From Mastacembelus armatus (taxonomy: Eukaryota > Chordata > Actinopteri > Synbranchiformes > Mastacembelidae): a DNA stretch of 64,000 nucleotides. How positions within the stretch are numbered: the first letter of the stretch is position 1; each line of letters starts with the position of its first letter. The position numbers and the translations under genes are program-made. The notes under the pieces were generated by a model, which worked only from the letters and a program-made list of their open reading frames with translations, made no database searches and was not told the origin of the DNA. The DNA lies in the NCBI RefSeq assembly GCF_900324485.2, contig NC_046646.1, forward strand, positions 24,356,251-24,420,250, written 5' to 3'. Shown here piece after piece: positions 1-12,777 of this stretch.

Positions 1-1740
1 ACTGGAGGCTGGTGGCAAAGTGAAGGGAAGTTTAAGAGTTTTCTGCATCAGCGTCTGTGTGTATGTGAGTTTTCAGTCACATCAGTCGCCCTCCAAGGAA
101 GTGACTTATTAAAGTGAGTCTCATCAGGACTCTTGAAACACATAAATGACAATTAAATCCTTTCATGGGGTCCCTTGATTTGTAAACAGGGGCCCAGAAG
201 TTGAGAATCACTGGTACGCCTTTGGGACGGTTAAACTAGATGTTTGTGCATGTGTGCGGTCTCACAGCTGATGCGGCCGGTGTAGTCGTATGGTCCGTTC
301 AGGAAGTGTGGCAGTGCCATCAGCAGAGAGGCCAGGCAGGCCAGCACAGCTCCGCCGCCAATGAACCGCGGCCGGTGAACTCGGCTCCCGAAGAAACTGA
401 CGAAGACAATGAGGACTGTGTTTCCCACCTGGACACACAGAGGACAGGGATCCAACAACCAACACACAGTGGAAAGTACCCAGGATAATTTAAATTTAGT
501 TCAGTTCAAATGCATAGAGAGAACCAAGAACCAAGCACACCAAGCACACGGAGCGTCCAGTACTGACCTCGTTGAAGGCAGCCAGCAGCCCTGACTTCTG
601 GCTGGTGAGGCCGTAGCGTCGCTCGATGGTAGAGATGGAGCTTTTCATGTAACCCGAGACCAACAGCTGAGCCAGCTGCAGAACACTGTGGCAAAACACA
701 AAGAACTGCAGAGAGAGGGAGACGACAGAGGGAAAAAGAGGGAGAGGGAAGGTGAATGAAGAGTGCGACCATTAAAGAAACTCTTCTGGGCTGTGTTAGA
801 TGTATCAGGTCAACATGATCACATCTGCAATGAAGCAAACCACTACTAAGTGAATGTGAGCACAGTGTAGAAACAGTGCAGAGACTGTAAAGGGCTGACT
901 GATGGGACTGAGCTCATCAGGTTTCAGAGCAAATATTTAATTTTCTGTGATCTGAGAAAACAATTCCAGGATGCAGCTCAGGAAGGAACGAGCCTTGAGC
1001 AGCAGAAAGCGGCAACACTGATATCTGACTTCTTACAGATTTTCATATCAACAGCCTTCAGGTATTTGATTGAAGGGATCAGGATCTATTGTCTTGTGTT
1101 TCCCTGCCTGGAAAACAGGACTAGAACTGCTGACACAGTCACTGCTGCTCAGAAACACATCAGTTTTGTTTTTTGGAGAGACTTTCTGGTGCAGTGGTAG
1201 CAGGGGCTGACTAACACAACTACCTACACTACACAACCACTGCCTCTGTCTCTGCTGTTTATTTACAAAGGATCACTTGATACCAGAAACAGCTGGTAGA
1301 TTTAATCGCGTCAAGTATTTCTCTAGACTAAATTAAAGACTCCCCCCCTTTGTTTCGTTGGCTCCATGTTCAGGGTAAATCCTGACTCAGCGATGCAGTT
1401 TAAAATATCTGACTTGTCTTAGACATATAAAGTTCATTGTCACTCACAGTTTAAAAACTATTTCACAGTAACAACATAATCATCACATCTAGTCCGAGGC
1501 AGCAGTACCTAATAAACTGGCAATTGAGATTCTTCTTCTGTTGAGAAGGAGCACCAGGCTAAAAGCTCGGCCAGTCACTGTCAAATCAGACAGTAAAAGT
1601 TCTTCATTGTAAATTCAGGTGTTGCAGAGACAAACCTTGATGCTGTTGAAGGGACTCCAGCGCCGGACAGGCCCCACGGGGTCAGAGGTCATGCTGAGGT
1701 CCTTGGCCACCATGCTTTAATTTCTACCAGACAGGGAAAG
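1..1740 (-). CDS. slco2b1: slco2b1, organic anion transporter (OATP family), 5' part of gene
   Basis: Three coding exons on the minus strand (1713-1636, 705-568, 428-266) give the first 126 or so residues of a 12-membrane-segment OATP transporter, which takes up amphipathic organic anions such as steroid sulfates across the plasma membrane. The cytoplasmic start ends in SPFNSIK and leads directly into FFVFCHSVLQLAQL, then SGYMKSSISTIERRYGL and FGSRVHRPRFIG. From memory these align closely with human SLCO2B1 (FVLCHSLLQLAQL, SGYLKSSISTVEKRFGL, FGSRVHRPRMIG), closer than to other SLCO members I can recall. All exon edges carry GT/AG signals. The remaining exons lie beyond the left edge, and 1-265 is intron. 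A likely acceptor at 1724-1725 implies an upstream 5' UTR exon that I could not place. Confidence 0.9.
266..428 (-). CDS. slco2b1: slco2b1 third coding exon (TM2-TM3 region)
   Basis: The exon begins VGNTVLIVFVSFFGSR, continues VHRPRFIGGG and ALPHFLNGPYDYTG, and ends at a GTGAGA donor (265-260). The 163-nt length leaves phase 1. It holds the second membrane segment, the intracellular HRPR loop and the third membrane segment, all highly conserved in OATPs. Confidence 0.88.
568..705 (-). CDS. slco2b1: slco2b1 second coding exon (TM1 region)
   Basis: The 138-nt exon encodes 46 residues covering the first membrane segment (FFVFCHSVLQLAQLLVSGYM) and the conserved loop with SSISTIERRYGL and SGLLAAFNE. 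Acceptor TGCAG lies at 706-710 and donor GTCAGTA at 567-561, both read on the minus strand; phase is 0 on both sides. Confidence 0.9.
1636..1713 (-). CDS. slco2b1: slco2b1 first coding exon
   Basis: ATG is at 1713-1711 on the minus strand. The 78-nt exon encodes 26 residues from MVAKDLSM to SPFNSIK and ends with a GTTTGT donor at 1635, phase 0. The short cytoplasmic leader is much shorter than the human long isoform. Ten bases of 5' UTR (1714-1723) follow a pyrimidine-rich acceptor. Confidence 0.85.
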
Positions 1741-4262
1741 GCTGTAAAACACACAGCGTCACAGGTCAAATCCAAACACAGCGGCTGCAGGGCACATTTA
1801 CCGTGGGACTCTATCACGCTAAAGGTAAATACAGAGAGCGACAGCAGCGAGCAGGATCAGAGCCAGGAGAAAAACCAGGGAAGAGGTTTTATGATGATGA
1901 ACACTCATGACCATTCATTTATGATAAACAGCACAACTCTAACAACTGGTTTGGACTGTGTCAGTGATGCGTCACTGACACTGACGTTTTGTTCTGCTCC
2001 ACAGGAGATGCAGTGGTCACACATGGAAAATAACCTTCAAAATCCTCAAAACATTTTCCATTCTCCAAACATATTGAGTTCAGATATTCCAAAATAAAAG
2101 GTGACTCTTGACCAGGAGTTCAGAAGCAACGGGTCTCTCAGAGGAAATTTGAGAAAATCTGCAGAACAGCTGTAAAATCCAAAACAGAACAGAAGCAACA
2201 TCACAAGGCTTCTGAGACTGTACTTAGATTCTGTGGGCGACTTGATGAAAAGTTATTACAGTTCCTCCTGAAACATGAACATCTGAACCACATTTGGTCA
2301 GACTCCATTCAGTTTCAGTCTGGGGCTCAGGACACAGTCCCAGTCAGACAAGACACTGACTATTTTAGATCCAAATAAATAAATTTTATTTTATTTTATT
2401 TTTTGATTTTTTTTATCACTGTGTCCAATAATTGAAGCAAATGTGCTGACGTTTTGTCATGCGCAGATGGAAAGAAAATAATGGAAGGAAAAAAAGTAAT
2501 CAACCTCAGAGAATCAGGAAGGAAGTAGCTTCTTATCAGCTAAAGAATGTCAACAGGGACCAGCCCCAACTTGTTTAATCTCCCCCAACCTGAGGGGCAG
2601 CCGAGGAGGCACCACAACAACTCAGGGCCCAGACATCAGTCAGAAATCAGTACCTGTGTGAAACTAGCCAATCACTATTAAGCATTGTGAATTAATAGCA
2701 GAGTAGCTACACCAGGCTGCTCTGTTCACAGCAAATATCACTGTGCTGCAGAATGCTGACTGAGAATATCACAGTCCCTGCTAACCATCAGCATCTCAGC
2801 ATGCTGCAGTTTGTTACTAGAGAACCAGAGTTTCAAACTGCACATTTGACATTGAGTGCATTTATAATATTGTTCAACTGTAGAACAGCGTCAACTATAC
2901 AAAGAAACTGCAGCAGGAACCAAGTGGGTCGAACAGACAGAAACATCTGAACTCCACAGGAGCCAGAATCAATGATTGATTCCACAGTGAAGAACAAATG
3001 AGGATAAAATTGAACCTGGCTAGTTTATTAGAGAATCACCTAGTGGCTATGGAGGAATGGCAGCATGTTTTCTGCGCTGACTGTGAGCCTTTGCTCCTCT
3101 GGTGGAGGCACCAACCAGCAGTTCATGTAGATCCCTCTTTTGTTTGTCTGTCCCCCAAATTCCCAAAGCATCGCTCTGAGCTCAGCATGTTTGGTGAAGG
3201 TGGTTTGAAAACTCCATATGGTCACACTTAGCTCTGACCTAGTCAATTTTGCTCCAGAAAATAAAATGCTGATATTTTTCCAGCATCAGTGGCAGAGACT
3301 TGTAACTGTCCTCATTCAGCCTGTAGCAGAACTAATGTGTTAACATCAAACCCATCACCATTATATTCTGTGATTTTATAACTTGCATAAACACTGATCC
3401 TAAATCTGCAAACTGCATTGTAGAATCTTTTCCTTTTTTTAAATGAACTGCACATACATTACTTTATTTCTCTCTGCAAGCAGCTAAACCTTCCTGAAGT
3501 GCAGACCATCCAACAGAGCTTGTACCGGCAGACACTGACTCATAAATCAGAGCAGTCAGGATGGATTCAGCAGCAGCGGAACAGCTGAAGAATCAGCTTG
3601 TTTTAATTCACTTTTTCTCAACCTTTGCAATGTTTACATTTGGAAAATGAGAGAACATCAACAACAACAACTCTTCGACTTTTGCCACCCAGCTCTAACT
3701 AATCAGCAGAGTCCCACTATTCCCAGTAAAAAGCCAGAAAAGCTCCCAGAGAGAAGAGAAATGATTAATTTAGACTCACTGTGAAAGCAACAGCTCAGCT
3801 CAGCTTGTTTCTCCTTTCACTTTGCTGCAACTCGTAGTGTTTCTCTAAACCATCTGGCCTTTACGTTGAGCTACTGACATTCCTCCACAGTGAGAGAGGA
3901 GGGAGGAACTGGAATTTGAACCCTAGTGTGAAAGGCAGGACTAAGGGTTGACAAAAAATAGGCGGTGAGCTACAGGAAAGTTTCCAGACCCATGTGTATA
4001 ATTTTACAACCAGTTAAACAGTTTTTCCTGTTATAAAGAATCACCTTTTGTCTCAATTATTTGCTTGTTTATTTAAGCTTTTCTGTTCTAAGAAGTACGA
4101 GTAGTGCACATACAGTAGTGAGAATCATTAGTGGTTTTAGAACAAATGCACTCATCCAACAAGAACAACCAATAGTTTTGCATCAGTCTCTTTATATATT
4201 TGCAAATGATCCTTATTAACAGCAGCAGAATGAGCAGTGATCTGCTCCTGTTCACAGTGAAG
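1741..4262. other. Intergenic, upstream of slco2b1
   Basis: No coding region or RNA gene is recognised. The proximal part (1741-1880) should contain the slco2b1 5' UTR and promoter, but no clear TATA box was found. The short open frames here show no family signature. A T-rich, A-rich patch lies at 2375-2415. Confidence 0.5.
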
Positions 4263-4826
4263 CCATGGACCGTCACTGGGTCATCACTGGGTCGTTACTG
4301 GGTTGTCACATCACCGGATCATCACGGGATCATCACTTGTCATCACTGGACTGTCACTGGGCTGTCACTGGATTATCACTAGTCATCACTGGACCGTCAC
4401 TGGATCGTCACTGGACCGTCACTGGACCGTCACTGGACCGTCACTAGATCATCACTAGATCATCACTGGTCATCACTGGATCATCACTGGATCATCACTT
4501 GTCATCACTGGACCTTCACTGGATCATCACTAGTCATCACTGGACCATCACTGGATCATCACTGGTCATCATTGGACCATCACTGGATCGTCACTGGACC
4601 GTCACTGGACCGTCACTGGAACATCACTGGATCTTCACTGGTCATCACTAGATCATCTCTGGACCGTCACTGGACCATCACTGGACCGTCACTGATCATC
4701 ACTGGACCATCACTGATCATCACTGGATCGTCACTGGACCGTCACTGGATCGTCACTGGACCGTCACTGGATCGTCATTGGATCACCACTGGATCATCAC
4801 TGGACCCTCACTGGATCATCACTGGG
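4263..4826. repeat. 11-bp minisatellite, about 51 units
   Basis: This is a tandem array of an 11-bp unit close to TCACTGGACCG or TCACTGGATCA, with variants such as TCACTAGATCA and occasional 10-bp units (TCACTGGTCA). Units alternate GATCA, GATCG and GACCG endings in irregular order. Because 11 is not divisible by 3, open stretches translate as an 11-residue periodic pattern (for example TGPSLDRHWIV); this is a by-product and not a protein. Confidence 0.95.
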
Positions 4827-7180
4827 TTACTGAGACTCTAAAGAAACAGCAGGATTCACCGGCAGCTTCTGCTGTTATGACAACTGTCTTTTTTCTGTAG
4901 CGCCTGAGTGAATTTATGGAGGTTTGCTGATAATTTCTATGAAATAATGAAATCAGCTGCAACTGCAGAGCTGTCCTGTGACCAGCAGGTGGAGCCAAAG
5001 TCAAATCATTTAATCTACAGATTGTTCTCTGCAGCCAATAATCTGACAGCTGTAGTAGTTTGATCCCCAGCTCCTACTGTCTCATGCAAATAGTGAAAAA
5101 CTACAGCCTCGTGGTCAGCGCAGCACATTGCACTGCAGTATTGCTGTAAAGCCGCATGGAGCCATTTAACCTCCTAGAACCAAACTTGAATATCTCTCTC
5201 TGGGATCAGTTGGCCCAGTATGAAACCTCCTTTGATCAGGAAGTAGTTTTTTAACAGCGCCTGAACGGGGCCGTGCACGAACATAAAGACAAACAATGCA
5301 AAACATCTGAAAACTGTGGATTTGTTCAGTGTTTGTGAACTGGATAAAACCAAAGCCCAAAGGGAAATATGAAGATATGAACATAAAATAAGTGGTTCAG
5401 CTGGTTTAGCAGCTGTTATATGAGCAGCAGGACAGATTACAGCAAACAAAGATGTGTCAGTGTTTTTTTGGGCTGAGACTTAAAGGGAACACAAAGAAAA
5501 TTTCCTGCCTTATACTCTACATCATCTCTGTTTCAAGGAAATTGTTCCTTTCCAGGCAACAGTTATTTTTAGGACATTACATATTAATTAGGAAAAGCAA
5601 AGTAGTAGTAAAGCAAGTGAAAGAGAAACTGCTGTGGGTGTGAAAGTTCAGTTCTACCAGCTGTGAGTCTCCCACTTCAACAGCGACTAGAAAGAAAGGT
5701 TTTGTTGTGTCCGGAGAAAATAATTCTCAAGATACTTTTTTGAAATCATCATGATCAGCCTCGACCTACATCCGTAACCCCAGTTTGCTTCCAGATGTGA
5801 GATGGCAACATCTGCAGTGAATCACCCATTCATTTTTGGGTTTGTGTCGGTTTCTGTTTAAACCCATCAGAACAAAACTGATGCTTTCCCGAAGCCCTGC
5901 AGGAGCCCAGCATCTGAAGATTTAGTGGGTGATTAGCAAAAATCTCTGACTGTGGTCCAGCGTCCTACAACATTTCTGACACTTGGAGTTCCCTGCACAA
6001 AAGCAACTGGCTGACCACATTCGGTCACAACTGCTGAAACACCTGGAAAACTGTGCTGAGTGAAAACCACAAGTCCCTCAAATCTGAACATCATGGACTC
6101 ATGGGAAAAGCTGATTAGTTATTGAGGTCCAAGGATGAAGCATCACAAAATGCCAATACTTGTGTGAAGTACAAATACCTCAGAATTGTACTTATAAATA
6201 CCATACATGAGTAAATGTAGTTTCTTTCCACTACTGCTGGTTTAATGTGAACATATTAAAAAGGAGTGTCATCCAAACTTTTTTCATTTTTCTGTTGGAG
6301 TGATGAGGATGTTTGATGTGATGCATTGGTTTGTGTTTCACAGATTTAAGTTTATACATAAAGAAGCAGCAGCACGGAGGAGAAACATTCATTTGTCTAC
6401 ATTTGTAGTTTTCACAACCAGAACTACTAGTGCTGGTGCTGAGATCTTCAGCAGGCGACGGTGAGGAGGCTGAAACAAACAAACACACAAAATGTTAAAA
6501 GTTACTTGTGAAACATTCAAAGAAACTAATGTGACCTCTTCAGGTTCATTAATGAGACCCTGAAGGGGCTGACTGATTGTTTGTGGTTGGAAAATCTAAG
6601 TTTGTTTCAGCTGGTGCATGCTGAGCGCTCAGGGGACTGCACTGCCCCCTAACCACCCACAGTGGGCTTCCACAGCAGCCACTAATGATGCTCCTGATGC
6701 CTCTGAAACCAAGCTGATCATTAATGAGGTCCACTGTGAGCTGCCTCCTAACAAAACACTTATGAACAGTTTCTGATGGTAATCAGCCCTGTGGGAGTGG
6801 AGATGGGCCACTGATAGATGTTTATCTGAGCTCAGAGGAAACACTGATTACAGGAGGTGCTAATGAAAGCTCCTGGGACCAACAGGGACCCGCTTCACTG
6901 ACGAAGCCTGCTGATTACAAACTTCACAACATACTGTGCTTTGGTCCACAGCAAGAAGACTTCTCAACTACTAAACACTTTGGATGACCCCTGACCTTTG
7001 ATGTAACTTTTGACTGTAACACAAAGTGCAAGTCTGATCTAACAGACTACACTGAGCTTACTTTTAAAACATATATGTGTTGAGGAAGTGACCTGCAGGG
7101 CATTAAACAGGAAAAGAGGTGGAAGCAGAGCAGTCTATCCAGGCAATCACATGAGAACAACAACAACAAAATGCATTGTT
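4827..7180. other. Intergenic, nothing recognised
   Basis: No gene, RNA or clear transposon was identified. Open frames are short and without recognisable domains. Confidence 0.4.
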
Positions 7181-7188
7181 TAGCGTCA

Positions 7189-7235
7189 CACACACATGCA
7201 CACACACACACACATGCACACAAACACACACACAG
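7189..7235. repeat. (CA)n microsatellite
   Basis: An imperfect CA dinucleotide run interrupted by ATGCA and AAACA. It is a typical fish microsatellite and produces a false cysteine- and valine-rich open frame on the minus strand. Confidence 0.9.
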
Positions 7236-10200
7236 CTGCAGGTTTCTCAAAAAGTGAAACCATAAAGCAAAAGGCCAGTCTGCAGGTTGGGGTCTCTCTG
7301 GACTAAGTAGCTCTCTGTCCTTCACTCCCTGAACGCCTCGCTGCGGCTTTTAATTCTGTTAACCTGCTGGTCACCTGGACACCTGGGAGCTCCGAGGCCT
7401 CCAGGACGCTCATTAGGGCGTCGATGGAACGGTGTGTAATTACTCAGCCGACTCAAAGATGCCCTGGATGTGTATTCAGAAGAAGGTTTCAGTGTTTAGT
7501 CTAAAGAAATAAAATATCCAGAGAAAAAAATAGTCCTTCACATGACTGAGGTCAGATTTAAACCTCTGAATGTAAACGCACACGTCTGTCATTCACTTGT
7601 AAATGTGTTGGTGAATTTGGCTTCAGCCTCCAATCCTCCAACCATAAAGATCAAGGTTCTCTCCTTAAATTCATAAATGCATAAATAAATGCCATGATCT
7701 AACATCTGAGGTCTGAAGCTGAGTTATGAGGCAGATATTTACCAAATCCCCAGAATAGATCTGAGTAAAAAGCAGCATTGCTCCATGACCAGTCAGCACG
7801 GTGGCCTCCAGCCTGCAACATCAGCAGAAATGTTCTGCATAGGTCAATGTACAACTCCAGTTTTCAGTTCTACATTAATGTGGAACAGCATCATACAGTA
7901 TATGTACCACAAACTCTCCTTATATTACCATAGAACATGGGTCATATTAATGCACGACAGCAAAACCCAACACACAGGATTTGTGCTGTGTATCTATAAC
8001 ATTCAGACTCAAAGCCACAGAAGAAGAAATCTCCTGTATTAATAATGAGATAAAGTCCTTTCACTCCTAAAGGTCTCGGCCAGTCTGGCTGATATTCTAC
8101 ATCAGTCATGACCTTTTAGCCCAAGTGATAATACATGGATGCCATATGGAAGAAATGCAGAATATATTAAATAAGATTTAAAAAGCCTATTTTCTATAAC
8201 CACTTATTCCTATGTGGGCTCACTAGTTGTGCACATTGTTTTCTGCTATTACATCATTCCTGCAGTTTGCACAAACAACACTGGAGGAGGAGCCACAACA
8301 GAAAAGAAACTTTGCATGTTGGTGAGTTGAGCTGGGTTTGGTGTGGGAGGTGGATTTAGCTGCTGAGCAGCTTCCCAGCAGAGTTCCTTCTGCCTCAAGG
8401 TTCTAATTAAGACTGTGGCTGTAACAACAGCAAACAAACACTGGTGGGGAAATAATGAGGTCAGATTTACATGACATTGCTCAGCATGGGATGCCTCATG
8501 GCTCAGACCACACTGGTGCAGCTGCTATTTGACAACAGCTTTTGTTTGTGCTTGCTCTTTAATCCCAAGGTAATTTCATGGTGCTGTTGTTCAGGATGAC
8601 TTATGAGCACAAAACAGTAACTTTATAACCAGCAGCAAGACTTTTAACCTTTTAAGTGCAGATCTTAACTTGTGACACTTTGACTCTACAGTCCAGACGA
8701 ATTCCCCTCAGGCTCTGTCTGCTTGATCTGCCTGCTGCCCATTCACAACATTCCTGTTTGTCCATGTTAATTCGCTGATCAAAGACTCAGGATGGTCCAA
8801 TCTTCCAATGATTGGAGAGTAAAACACTTTGTTGGCTTCTTGTTAGGATCTGATATTTGTTGTAGGGCAGAGACCCCATAACCAAGCAGCCTATGACAGA
8901 AACCAGCCATCTACTGTAGATGAGGAGAGACTGGAGGAGGTTGAATGGGTTGAACCCCCCACACTTTCCCCCACCGTCAGGAACAAACCCAACAAACATA
9001 AGGACATAAAGTCTGCACCACATCACCAAGACAAATTCCTTATTTGTAAAAACCTACTTGGCAATGAACCTATTTCTGATTCCAATGGGCTGCAGGATGA
9101 TCATGAGACTGAGAAACACAGAAAACTGGGGCCAACCAGGCTCCAGGGGCAGCCTGTCCCACCAGATGAATAGCAGAGGAAACGCTGAACAACTAATATT
9201 TAAATGCTTTGAGAATGTGTCTATTATCACCATGAACAACACTGAAAATTATAGTTCCCTCTGTGTTGGTAACAATCACAGACATAGATCTTGAATCCAG
9301 ATTGGACAATTTGTTCCTCATTTGTTTGTTGTGGAAACCTGCACATTAACCTGCAGTTTCACCAAAACTGAAAACATGGAAGAATGTTCCCAGTGGTGTG
9401 ATATTACGAGCCCGGGTGTCTGGTTAGCTGGTCTGGCCCTTATCACAGGGAAAAAAGGAAAACCAGAACACAGCTTCTCTTTGAAAGCCAGTTCTGTTTG
9501 AATGGCTCTTCAGTCAGCCTGTTTACATTCCCAGTTACGTCGAGCTGCTGTTATACCTGAACTAGGCCATTTAATTGCACTACTGTCTTTGTCCCTGTAC
9601 ATACATGTGGACAAGCAGTATTAACATGAATCTTTTCATCATCAATCCAATAAACTCAGTTATGTTGTTCAAAGTGTTTTATTGCCCTTCAACTAATATG
9701 AAGAACTCACAAAGAGACAAATTTCGAAAATAATAGTCAAACTGAAGCAGCAGAGACTGAGATGTTCTGACTTTTACTCTTTAATCAGTCTTTGTTCAAA
9801 AACACAGAATCCCACATTTCCCATGATGCTGCTGCAGTGTCCTGTCGTGTGCAGCTTGTAATAAAGGCTTTCTGTTCAAAATGTTGCACCAATGTTGAAA
9901 CTAAAATGAGGTAAGCTGATGAATACACAATAAATGGAATGATGAATGAGACTTAAGGTTCAAAGCCCTTGTAAGAAGCTGGTGTTAAGTACAATGGTGG
10001 AGCTTGAGACAGAGAGGTGTTATATTGTTATTTTTGTCCGCAAATGTTGTGTCTACTGTATGGGTGTACGATCGATGATTGGTGCTGCTGATGCGATCAT
10101 CTATGGTGTGTGAGTGTGATGGCGTCTGTACCTGGAGCAGCTTGGGTGTGTTTTCACCCCGGTACATATGTCCGTCTACACCTGCTAATTGTATACAAGA

Positions 10201-10439
10201 TGGAGAAGGCCTACTGGGACATACAAAGAAGTGGTGAAGAAGACAGGTGCACTTTAAGAGTTTTTTAAAGCTGGGTCATTGTTATATTGATTCCAGACAA
10301 TTGTGTCGTTGCCCTGTTTTGCACCAGATGTTCCCAGTGTGTTGGTTTTGCTGTTCCAGAGAAATTCTACTACTGGTCATGGAGTGTGTACGGAGCACCT
10401 GAGGTCACTGCCGTGAGCCTTTGTTTCTGGTACTGGATT
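7236..10439. other. Intergenic, mostly unrecognised
   Basis: No gene was recognised. A GC-richer patch at 7328-7480 stands out from its AT-rich surroundings. Two hydrophobic minus-strand open frames at 8787-9029 and 9054-9242 share a frame, separated by a stop, but match no family I know. Confidence 0.4.
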
Positions 10440-11671
10440 TAAGATGCATACGATGAAATTGTTTACCTCTATTGGCCCGTGCTTGGTTACTAATCTTTCT
10501 TTAAGGTTGGGCCAAGTCCCTAAGCGTTTCAAGCATGCTGTTGTTCAGCCTCTCCTGAAAAAGAGTAATCTCGATGTAACATCCTTGAACAACTATAGAC
10601 CTATTTCTAAATTGCCTTTTATTTCTAAAATCTTGGAAAAGGTGGTGGCAATGCAGTGAAATGCTGTTTTGGAGGCCCACAATATCTGTGATAAGTTCCT
10701 GGTTTTCATAAAAATCACTCTCCTGAAATGGTCCTACTTATGGTTTCTAATGACATTCTGATGGCTGCTGATGCAGGTGACTGCACAGTGTTGGTTCTGC
10801 TGGATCTTAGCAGAGCATTCGACACTGTTGACCACTGCAATTTGCTTATATAGCTTGCATTCCCAAGTGAATATTTCCAGGTTGGCCTTGGATTGGTTTT
10901 CCTCCTAATTGTGTCTCTAGGACCTTATATGTCCCTTTGTCCCGAGGTGTGCCACAAGGCTCCATGCTTGGCCCTCTGCTGTTCAGCCCATATATGCTAC
11001 CTCTTTGTGAGATTATTAAGAGTTTTCTATCAGTTCCGCAAGAATTGTCTATCCTACATTTATAAATGGATGGCTGACAAGTTATTACATCTTAATAACG
11101 GTAAAACTGAGCTGTTTATGTTTTCCCTGGACAAAATTGTACCTAAAATTAAGCAGGTTATGCGGGACTTAACACTCTCTGACTGCAGTAATATAAAAAA
11201 ACTGGGTATTATCTTTGACAGAGCTTTATGTTTTAACAATCATGTAAAGTCTGTTGTTCGTTCGTGTTTTTTCCATCTCAGGAACATTGTGCAGATTAGA
11301 TTATTAGTCTCAAAAAAAGAGATGGAGATGCTCGTTCATGCCTTTATCTCATCACGTTTGGACCACTGCAATGTTCTTTATACCTATTTGAACAAAGCTT
11401 CCTTGGATCCACTTCAACTTGTACAGAATGCAGCTGTAAGGCTTTTGACTAACTCTAGCAAGAGGTCACATATTACTCCCATACTTAAAGACCTTCACTA
11501 GATTCCAATTGCTTTTAGAGTGCAATTTAACATTATAGTTATTATTTACAGAGCCACGGTCAAGCACAGTTTTATTTGTTATTGATATTGTTTTATTGAT
11601 ATTATTGTGAAGGACTTTGTGACTTTTGTTTGTGAAAGGTGCTATATACATACATTTTACTTACTTACTTA
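10440..11671 (+). mobile_element. L2-clade LINE fragment, copy 1 (non-functional)
   Basis: A reverse transcriptase remnant with L2-type signatures: LNNYRPISKLPFISKILEKV at 10588-10650, a [14 protein letters not shown] block near 10793-10835 in another frame, and the C-terminal region (SDCSNIKKLGIIFDRALCFN, SRLDHCNVLY) at 10893-11501. It ends in the short tail GGTGCTATATACATACA and (ACTT)n at 11639-11671. Frames are interrupted, the 5' part is missing, and about 350 bp near the 3' end that copy 2 retains (about 16980-17335) are deleted here. The left breakpoint of the OR1-OR2 duplication falls inside it. Confidence 0.85.
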
Positions 11672-12754
11672 GAGGGGCCAGTGGTGTCCAGGACTGTCAC
11701 ATTTCTGTCAGTACTGCCAATACTGAAACCTGCATTCAGTTCTTACTGAAGCTAGTTTCTCATGATTAATTCATTTTATAAAACATGAAGTCGCCATTTC
11801 AACACATTTTAAGAAATCATGTTTTTTTACTGTGCACTCTGGAGAACAGAAATCCAGCTGTAAATTGGTACGATTGACAATGTGTGATATAAGAAGAATG
11901 TTGACCACAAAATGGTCTTTGTTGTTGCATTTGGATCCTTCTCATATTTGATGCAAACTCTGTCTGTAACTGTGATGAGTTAATCAGCGAGGGATGCTGC
12001 TGGGTGCTGAGTATCAATGGTTGCTGAGCAACAGTTGACCTGTTAACGTTCAATGCAGCAGCTGACGGCGACCGAAGCACCAAATAAAAGTGTGTGCTGT
12101 CTGGGTCGGGTTCTGGGGGTGGAGGGAAGTTTGTGCTGTACGAGCTGACACAAACCTCTGCTACTGCATCACTGTGTGTTTCAGACATTAGAAACTGGGT
12201 TGATGTCTAAAGCAGGGAAATGCTGTGTAGCTTACAGAACAGTGCTCACTGAGGTGGAGGATACAGTCTGTTGTGCTCAATGTGTCGAATCTCATGTTCT
12301 ATCAGGAAACTTTGCACTTTGCTTCTCTGCTCAGCCAGATGAGAGAGAGGTTTGGTTTTATCTGCCATGTGTCTGTTCTCTGCTGCAAGTGAACACGATG
12401 CAACAGCAATGAGCCTGTGGAGAAACAGTGTCACTGTCACTCTGGATAACCTGCAGTGCACATTACAGTCAACAGTAGAAGCTGCAGAGAAAAGTGTTGA
12501 CAGAGTGACTGGAAACACTGTGGGATGTTTCTAAATTCTTCAAATGTCATTTTATGTGAGAAAATGGATTTTTCCAAACTCAGATTAAATTCTGACAATT
12601 CTAGTTCCCTTTGCACTGTTTTTGTCACTCTAATGCAGAAGTGGTTGGATTAACTATAACAACTTCACTCAGATCATTTATTAAAAGACTGAGATCAAAG
12701 TCTTTTCTGTACCTGTGACTCTGTAACTCTGGAGACTGCAGCTGTTTTTCTTAG
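11672..12754. other. 5' flank and putative intron of OR1
   Basis: This stretch ends in a strong pyrimidine-tract splice acceptor (GCTGTTTTTCTTAG, AG at 12753-12754), 23 bases before the OR1 ATG, so OR1 probably has an upstream non-coding exon. A weak TATA-like AAATAAAAGTG at about 12082 could be a promoter, but the cassette promoter seen upstream of OR4-OR10 is not present. Confidence 0.4.
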
Positions 12755-12777
12755 AATTGTTTTATGTGACACACGAT

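Noticed and set aside
4263-4826. Possible CRISPR array or repeat protein
   Set aside because: Units are contiguous 11-bp repeats without spacers in a vertebrate genome, and the open frame simply follows the period.
8787-9242. Two hydrophobic minus-strand frames in the same phase, possibly a decayed membrane protein
   Set aside because: No recognisable family motif, a stop between them, and no splice signals that would rescue a gene model.
12757-12777. N-terminal extension of OR1 (and of OR2 at 18304)
   Set aside because: The extended frame begins with TTG and contains no ATG before 12778; the ATG at 12778 aligns with the start of all paralogues.
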